This document shows, one piece after another, positions 50,501 through 59,500 of a DNA stretch of 64,000 bases. Below the pieces are notes generated by a model. The model worked only from the letters and a program-made list of their open reading frames with translations, did not search any database and was not told the DNA's origin. The stretch's first letter is position 1; the number at the start of each line of letters is the position of its first letter. The position numbers and the translations under genes were made by a program. This DNA comes from Phoronis australis (lineage: Eukaryota; Phoronida; Phoronidae). The stretch lies in NCBI GenBank assembly GCA_002633005.1, contig NMRA01000101.1, forward strand, positions 713,804-777,803, given 5' to 3'.

Positions 50501-53500
50501 TCTCATATTATTTTTGGACAACTGAAATAAATCCAAATATAAGTATTGCTCAAACCAGCATTTCTGAAAACGGAACTTGATGGTACATTAATTCCCAGCA
50601 TTCTTAATACAAATTTGCCCTCTTTTTGTATTCGAGACCCAAGGTAAACTTGACTTCTGATGGGGCACACCAGTAGGACTTGGAAATCAAAACAAAATTG
50701 TCCCTGCTACAGTCGGAGGGCTCGACGTGCATTCCACATACTAAAAGTGCTGACACTTTGGCAGAATAATTTTTAAAGACCCCTGGATAATTTCTCTGTC
50801 ATTGTTGCACAGTTGTAAATGGCTTCAATTGTCATTCTTGCATAACTTTTGGGTATCAAAACGAGCAGGCTTTTCTGCTTGTAGGCCTAGGAATGCCTAG
50901 AAAGTTTTTTAATTTAACTCAATCGTCTTCCAGACAGTCACAATTTCCGTATTTAATGGAAATATAGCATTACCGACTTTCCATGGGCTTTCACTGTGCT
51001 TTACGCATCAGAAAGCAGTCTTACAAAAAGACTTCTCACAGCACACATCAAAGTTTGATAAACACAAAGCTCATAATCAGGCTCAATTAGACAAATGCAG
51101 ACAAACTCAAGAAAAAAACAGTCACAAATGGCCACTGGAAGCAGGTCTATTCCATCGGGCACTCCAGCATGGCAATTTTGTACCAGCACCCCAACTGACC
51201 CCATTCATCAACGGATTCTTCAAATAATGACAGCAAACTCATGAAGTTAATCCCTAAGAATTGCCCATAACGCTTTTAGAAATAAGGACAGGTGACAAAA
51301 ACAAGGACTTAACTATTGGCAGTCACAGCAAAGAGTGGCCACAAATTAATGCGACTTAAATGTTAGGCTTCTTGAATGCTTGAACATTTAGTAATACTAT
51401 CTAATTTTTCCTAAGCATGGTTTTCACTTGTCTAAATAGGCACTTCAGACTGTTTTATTTGCTAAATACTAATTAAACAAACACCAATTAAAGCTGGAGT
51501 TCGATAAAAGACGTCATGCATTTCCGAACACATCCATTAGCTGGCTCCAGCCAACCAGGCTCCACCAGCACTATTGCAGACATGCAAACCAAAACATTGC
51601 CATGTTTCCAAATGTAACTATTGCCTCCCACAAATGTTCTTAATGAAATATTTATAAATTCTTAATGAAACAACAAAGGACCATAACAATTGACAGAAAA
51701 AATCGTGAATAACAAACCATTCTTGAAGTAAAGACATTAAGAGTCGCACTGAGGGTTGTTAATGAGCACTGTATAAATATTATTATCTTCATGTCACAAT
51801 AGTATGAAAATAAAACAAAAATTTGCAAGTTTGTTCATTGCTTTTTAAATTACTTTAATAGACAATTTGTCATCTAAAGCTAGGCATGATTGGCGCTATA
51901 TCTTTTGTTTTAGTTATCAGTAACCACACCAGGAACCAGTGCACAACACTAGTCCATCCTAGATTTAGATACTCACCAATTCACTCACTATAGATTGTAC
52001 ATTTTTCAAGGATTTGCTTTCGTTGGCAAGTTGTTCTTCAAGCTCTGAAATCTTCCGCTGTTTTGCACTGAGTTCCTCTTCTACCCTGCTAGCCTAAATA
52101 TACAAGAGCAATGCAGTGAGCGTTGATATGTGCCCACAGTGTGCATCGCATATAGCACAGATACAAGGGCTGATTACTATTTTAAACATTCTCACTAAAT
52201 GGAGCAATGCTAATAAACTTAAAATAGCATCTAAGGGGTGCAATTTGCAAGTCACCAATGCTCTCCTCAATAAGACAACATCTGCCAACCCCTACAAAAA
52301 TTAGAGCTGGCACTAGGGTGCGCAGTGGTAGTCACATACGTCCAAACATCATCATGTGTTGCCACATTCATAGAAGTACACTTGCCAAAGTTCACAAATA
52401 TCCAGTAGGGAGAAACAGCTGCAGATGCAAAAAAGCAAACTGCCACTAGGGGGTGCCACAGTAGCCATACTGTCCAAAAACCATGCTCTTCCCAGTAGGA
52501 ACACATTTACCAATTGCCATCACGATTCTCAGAGTTGTTTGGCAAATAGAGAGATGGACGCCAAACTAAAAAATGATAAAAAGGTCACTACTACTTGTAC
52601 CCTAGAATGTCAAATCCATCTGAACACAAAAAGGTGTCACCGCCTCAGTAATAGAATTTACCTATTTGCCAAATTTCATAAAAGGAACTTCAAAAATACA
52701 AAGGGGGCACAGCAAGAGTCAGATCCATCCAAACGTCATCGTCATCTGTTATCAGCTTCATACAAAAACACAAGCCAAATTTAATAAAGATTCTGTACAT
52801 GGTTTAAGAGATACAGCCACGAACACAATGAAAGCAAAACTGCCACTAGGAGGAACCACAGTGCTCGGCAACATCCAAAAAGCAAAGTTACATGTCCTCT
52901 TCCCAGTAAGAACACAAACGTCAATTTTCATAACCATCCTAAGAGTGAGTTGGCTGACAGAGAGGCGGATGCTAAAAACAGACTCACAAAAATAATAAAA
53001 ACCCCCGCTAGGTGGCGTGAACTACGTCAAATCCATCTGAAAACAAAAAGATGTCATAGCTACTTTAATAGAAACCTTTTTACCAAATTTCATAAAAATC
53101 CATCCAAGAACTACAAAGATACAGAACACAGAAAAATTGCCCCTAGGGGGCACAATGGTCACTGGATCTGTCCGAAAGTCATCATCACCTGATGTCACCT
53201 TCATATAAAATAATACACGTGCCAAATTTAACAAAGTTCCTACAGAGGGCTTTGGAGATAAAGCCATGGACGCAAAAAACAAAACTGCCACTAGGAGGAG
53301 CCACATTGTAGTCGGAGCTGTCCAAAAACCATTGTCAGCTGTCCTCTTCCCAGTAGGAACGCATATTATGTCAATTTTCATAATCAGCCTTACAGTGGTT
53401 TGGCCTATTGAGACGCAGACGGCAAAAAACAGACTTAAAAACAGAAAAATGGCCACTAGGTGGTGCAAAATATATTGAATCCATTTGAAAACGTGAAAGT

Positions 53501-56500
53501 GGTGTCATCTTCCTAATAGATACCTATTTGCTAAATTTCATGAGAACCTGTTAACGAACATCGAAGATACAGAGGCAAACGTAAAAATTACAACTGCCAC
53601 TAGGGGGCACACCGGTAGTCAAATCTTCCGAAAATTCACTCATGCCGTCCCATCCATGAAAAGAACATACATGTGAAATTTCATGAATGTACATTCAGGG
53701 GTTTTAGAGATACAGCAGCAGACAAAGGCCAGCCGGATGGACAGAGATAATGGCATAATTATATGTGGGCGCATAAGAATGATGCATTGCACGAAATACT
53801 TTCATTAGATCTAAAAACAAATCTCAACACAATTTCAGAGAACAAGGCCTATGCTTTTAAATATGAGCACCAGTTCATCTTCGGGAAGAATCTCGTCAAA
53901 ACGACTCCAAAAGATCATGACACTCAAACCCATTTCTCTCAAGTTATCAGACAAACGGATGTCAATACGTACTTTGCTTCCCTCCTCTAAATTCTGTTCC
54001 TCATACTTCTTAATCTTGGTCTCCGCCTGACTCAGTTGATATTGTAGTTGTTCCACCTGGTCACTCAGACTAGACGAGACAGTCTCACGATCTTTTGCGT
54101 TACACTTTTCAGCTTCAAGTGCAGTCTGCAATCAGAGGTTTGTAAAAATACTGACTACACACTTTTGAACCAGACTTCTTTCCACTGTTACAGTATTGTG
54201 TAGTGCCAAAGCACTATTGAAGCACTGGGTTATATGTTATGTGTTATATGGATCACCGCAGAAAGACAGCAACGAGCTGCGCAGTCAACCTCAACTTAAC
54301 AATAGCTGAGCTGACTGTCAGCATGAGAACAATTGAATGAACTGGTGGCTAGCTCATTCAATTATTGGTGTATTTAAAAACCCGACGATCACCGCACAAA
54401 TAAACACCTTGTATTTAAACACCTTGATGTGAGCTGTCAACTCAGCCAGCTTTCACACGAGGCATACAGCTCAGCTCGAGGCTCTCCATTCGCAGCAGCC
54501 ATAAAACTTATCTCTGACCTGAACGTCTTTGATCCATGCAGACCCCCAGGTGCCCCCCTTGACTTACCTTGAGTGCCCCCAACTCAACTTCCAGTCTATC
54601 CGCACGGCTCTCTTGCTCCTTCACCTTCCTCTCCAAGTCCACCACATGTTCTCCATCCTTCTCTGTCTTACACTCCAGGTCACCCTTGTTGATCTCCTCC
54701 TCTTCAATTTGGAACTGAAGATCCTCAATCTTCCTGTTCACCAAAGGCAAGACAAAGATATGAGAACAATATTAACTACAGACCAGAACTGAAGATCCTC
54801 AATCTTCCTGTTCACCAATGGCAAGATAAAGATATGAGAACAATATCAACTACAGACCAGAACTGAAGATCCTCAATCTTCCTGTTCACCAATGGCAAGA
54901 TAAAGATATGAGAACAATATCAATTACAGACCAGAACTGAAGATCCTCAATCTTCCTGTTCACCAAAGGCAAGATAAAGATATGAGAACAATATCAATTA
55001 CAGACCAGAACTGAAGATCCTCAATCTTCCTGTTCACCAATGGCAAGATAAAGATATGAGAACAATATCAATTACAGACCAGAACTGAAGATCCTCAATC
55101 TTCCTGTTCACCAATGGCAAGATAAAGATATGAGAACAATATCAATTACAGACCAGAACTGAAGATCCTCAATCTTCCTGTTCACCAAAGGCAAGATAAA
55201 GATATGAGAACAATATCAACTACAGACCAGAACTGAAGATCCTCAATCTTCCTGTTCACCAAAGGCAAGACAAAGATATGAGAACAATATCAACTACAGA
55301 CCAGTTGTCTGAAGGCAATAGTTACCCAGAATGAACATTTAAATTAAAGTTTGCTTTTAACATGAATGAATTAAGGTTAGATGACTGGTATGCCAAGAGC
55401 TCCATTCAGAGAGCACCATTGTCATTGAAGGAAATTATTTCTGAATTTACATTGAAATTTGTTTTGAATACTTCTCTATTAATTTTTCGTTACCCTATTA
55501 AATAATGTTTGACTTGAATGCCAGAGTTGCACTGTTACAAGGTCACTGCGAATCTGCCGATCATCAAGCTGGAGAATTTCCCATAGTTGGCCCACTGACA
55601 ATTTAATGCGAGATAACTACATTTCAATGACATGGACAGAAGTCAGTTTTACCAAATTCTGAACGCAAATCAAGTTTTTTTAAAGAACTTTCAATTGATC
55701 TTTAACCTGTCCACTTGTGCTTGATGTAGGCATAATGTTTTCTAAATTATTCATCATCTGTGTTAACTTAATTCAAATTCAACAAGATCCTCATTCAAGA
55801 TTTGAGTTTAAAATGTCAGACTGAGACAAGACGCAACCATGTACAGTTTAGGCAGAGCAAGAATTTCAACCAAACTTTTCATTGACTAAGATAGTGTTTT
55901 TTCAACTGAAATCTTGAATACTCTACCTGGTGAATACCTGCCTCAACATACAATTGCTGTACATCCAAAAACAATGTGTGTGCATCTTAGCTCGAAAATT
56001 AGCAAAAAAACCAAACAATTTTGTCATTGCACCCAGGGTTATGCGTATCCCCAAACTATATACAGCACTGGGAAATGCAGTGAATCAACGAACCACAGTT
56101 TCACACATACATCATTACCAGTTGTCTGTGAGTCATTGCTGATGCAGTAGTCAAGTGTTTGACTTAAAATACACACAGCCATGGGTTTGAAATCCGCTGA
56201 GGGATTTTTATTGAAGTTGGAATTTAGCTTTCCTATAGATCATGGACACAATACTCAAAAAAAATATATAATAAACATTTATAAGTCAAGCCCAAAGCAA
56301 ATCCAGCATGACAAAAGAAATACATCTTATCAGTGAGAACCAGGCAACCCGTAAAAATCACTGCATGTGAGGCGTATGCAACCACAGATAAGCAAGTACA
56401 CAACACTAACTTCCAAATAAAGTTGACTGGAAGAATGCACTTATAGAACTGATGATTTCCCAAACATAGGACACTGCTTCTTGCCCCAACAAATTACCTT

Positions 56501-59500
56501 TTTTGATCGTCCATCTTCTCCAGCATGTCGGCCTTCTCCGCCTCAAGTGCACTGACGCTGGCACGGAGGTCCAACACTGTCTGGTCTGTGACATCCCTGA
56601 ATCGTTCATGCTCTGTCTTTAAGTTAATGAGTTTCGTCTCTGCCTTTAAAAGTCACCATAGTTGGTATTGATAAAAGAGAAGACAGGGTTGGCGACTACA
56701 CACGTTGCACTTGGATCAGGATGAGAGTGCATATTTTTGCATGAGAATAAAAATGATTGACTTATTTCGATACTAATAATCCACAAGTGACGAAAACTAA
56801 TAAAAAATATTCATTTTTTAAACATCTACAGCAATTCTGCACATTTAAGAAGCCTTTTTGATAACTTCGGTAACAAGAGATATTAAAAAAGTTGATGGTC
56901 CAAGCCCAGGGAGAACTGCAAAAAATAAACATGCTGACATGCAGAGGGGAAAAGAACTTTATGAAATAAATAGCTTCTCACAACAGGCAAACACAGATAC
57001 TTGTACCTAGGAATGCGCCTTCTTCTCGCAACAGGCAAAAACAGGCACTTGTACCAAATACGCAATGTGCCTACTTCACATACGAGAGAAAACTTGTCCC
57101 TAAGTTATTCATGAAAGGAATTAACCACAAAGTTACGCATGCTTCATCCAATTAGCACATCAACTTACAACTTGATTTTTAAAACCTAATTAGAACGAGT
57201 AGAAAAACGAACAAAATACACAAACAGAACACAAGACGACACCAGCGATGTTTCTTTACAATAACTGGCATTATTATTTTCCCATAGAGGAAAGTCCCAC
57301 GTGCAAGCACAAAAGTATGCACTAGCTGGCATACTATAAGTGCTGGTTGGAAAGCCATCAGCCATTGAGTGAGAAAAGACACAGGCCATACATAGGCACT
57401 ACAGTCAACTCATCAATTGATGCTACCTCAGCTAAGTGAATACAGTAGTAAAGAAAATGTGATTTCTTGTGCACAGAAGTGAACTCCCAGATTTAAAACA
57501 TTAAAATTTGTTCTATGTTAACGATCTAGAACACGAGCAATCCTAGAGCATAGATACACACACATCATGTGCATCACAAATGGCAGACATAAGGTTAGGG
57601 TGCTAGATTTTTCAAACAATTCCACACACCACAGTGAGTAACTTCAATGACCTTACACCTGAAATTCCGGGTGCAGTTTCAGTCATCCTTTAGCAAATTA
57701 ATGCAATGCTGGTAAATATTGAGATTTCCGAAAAGAAAACTGCAATTGCTGCAAGGAACACTGCAGCAGTCAGATCTATCCAATAATTGACGCCAATCAC
57801 GCTCACATTGATGGACACTTATTTGCCATATCTCCCAGAGGTTTGGAAAATATCAATAAACATATCTCCCATTCAAACAAACACATCCTAACTTTTTACA
57901 AACGAATCTTTCACACATAAACATCTCTCCTTCGTGTAAACACATACAAATACACCAGTCCTTTACACAAACACATCTCTGATTCATACAAACACACCCC
58001 TCCTTCATACATTCTCATCTCTTTCATGCAAACCGCCTCTCCTTTATACTAAGGCATCCCTCCTTCACATATACACATCCCTCCTTCATGCAAACAATTT
58101 TCTCCTTCATTTAAACAAATCCCTCTTTCAGACAACGCATCTCTTCTTCAGAGAAAGACATATCTCCTTCACACATACAAACACATCTCTCATGCATTCA
58201 ATCACATCCATCCTTGATACAAAAACATCCCTCCTTCACACAAACACAACCCTCCTTCACACAAATACAACCCTCCTTCACACAAACACAACCCTCCTTC
58301 ACACAAACACAACCCTCCTTCACACAAACACATCCCTACTTCACACAAACACATCCCTACTTCACACAAATGCATTCCTTCTTCATGTCAAACACTTCTC
58401 TGCTTTACACAAACACATTTCTCCTTCATACATAGAAGCATATCCCTCCTTCATGAAAACACATCTCTCCTTCATACATAAAACACATCCCTCCCACTTA
58501 AAAACACATCCCTCCCACTTAAAAACACCTCCCTCCTTCTTAAAAACACCTCCCTCCTTAAAAACACCTCCCTCCTTCTTAAAAACACATCCCTCCTTCA
58601 TACAAACTTTTCTCTCCTTCATAGAAATACATCTCTCCTTCACACAAACACACCCATCATGTTTCATAAGGATCCATCAAGAGACTTGGCAGATATAAAA
58701 GCAAATACAAAAAAATGCCACCAGGTGGCAAAGCAATAGCTGAATTTGTCTGAGCGAATCCTCGTTTGTCATCACATTCATATCAACATAATGCCAAATT
58801 TCATGAAGATACAGCAAGTTCAGGAGATTCATTTGTGCATGCTGTACAAACGTACAGACGAACAGACAAACAGATGAAGGACAGAGATGATCATAATAGG
58901 CAGCCACATACATGTATGTGAGTGCATACACCAACAGAGAACTACCATGCAGTGGAATGAACAATCATGCAGGTGGTCTACAGACATGCAACAGCATGCT
59001 GACTATCAGACTTACTAGAAACAGTAAGAATATATGACATCTTCCCTGTTGGCTGACACATCCCGAGCTTACTTACAGAATAACAAGTCTGGGAAATAAT
59101 TTCAAACTTTTGCAAGAAATGACCACTATCTTTTTCTGTCCAACAATTGTTAACGCATCAAAGATTGCTAAGCAAACAAGACGCCGGTCACCAATATATG
59201 TTTTCATAAATGTCTTGCGGAAAATAAGTGTTTTAACAAAATGCAAATTCAGCGAAAAGAACATGGCAACTTTTGAGCCAGTGTTAATCAACCACCCTAC
59301 ATGCCAGTGTTAGAAATTCTACAGGAATAACCTCTTTCCAACAGGCAAACAATCATGTCTAACCTCCTCAATTCTTTCATCGTACGATTTACGGAGCTGC
59401 TGGTAAAAATAACGAAGAAGAGGGATATTAGCAACTTATGTGGTGGCAGTGGATGCAAGCAACCAACAAATAGCAATAGTAACAGTGACAGAGCACACAA

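Noticed and set aside
58192-58698. 168-codon repetitive frame (LLHTNTT units) and its minus-strand partner
   Set aside because: Produced by the 21-bp minisatellite, which has few stops in any frame.
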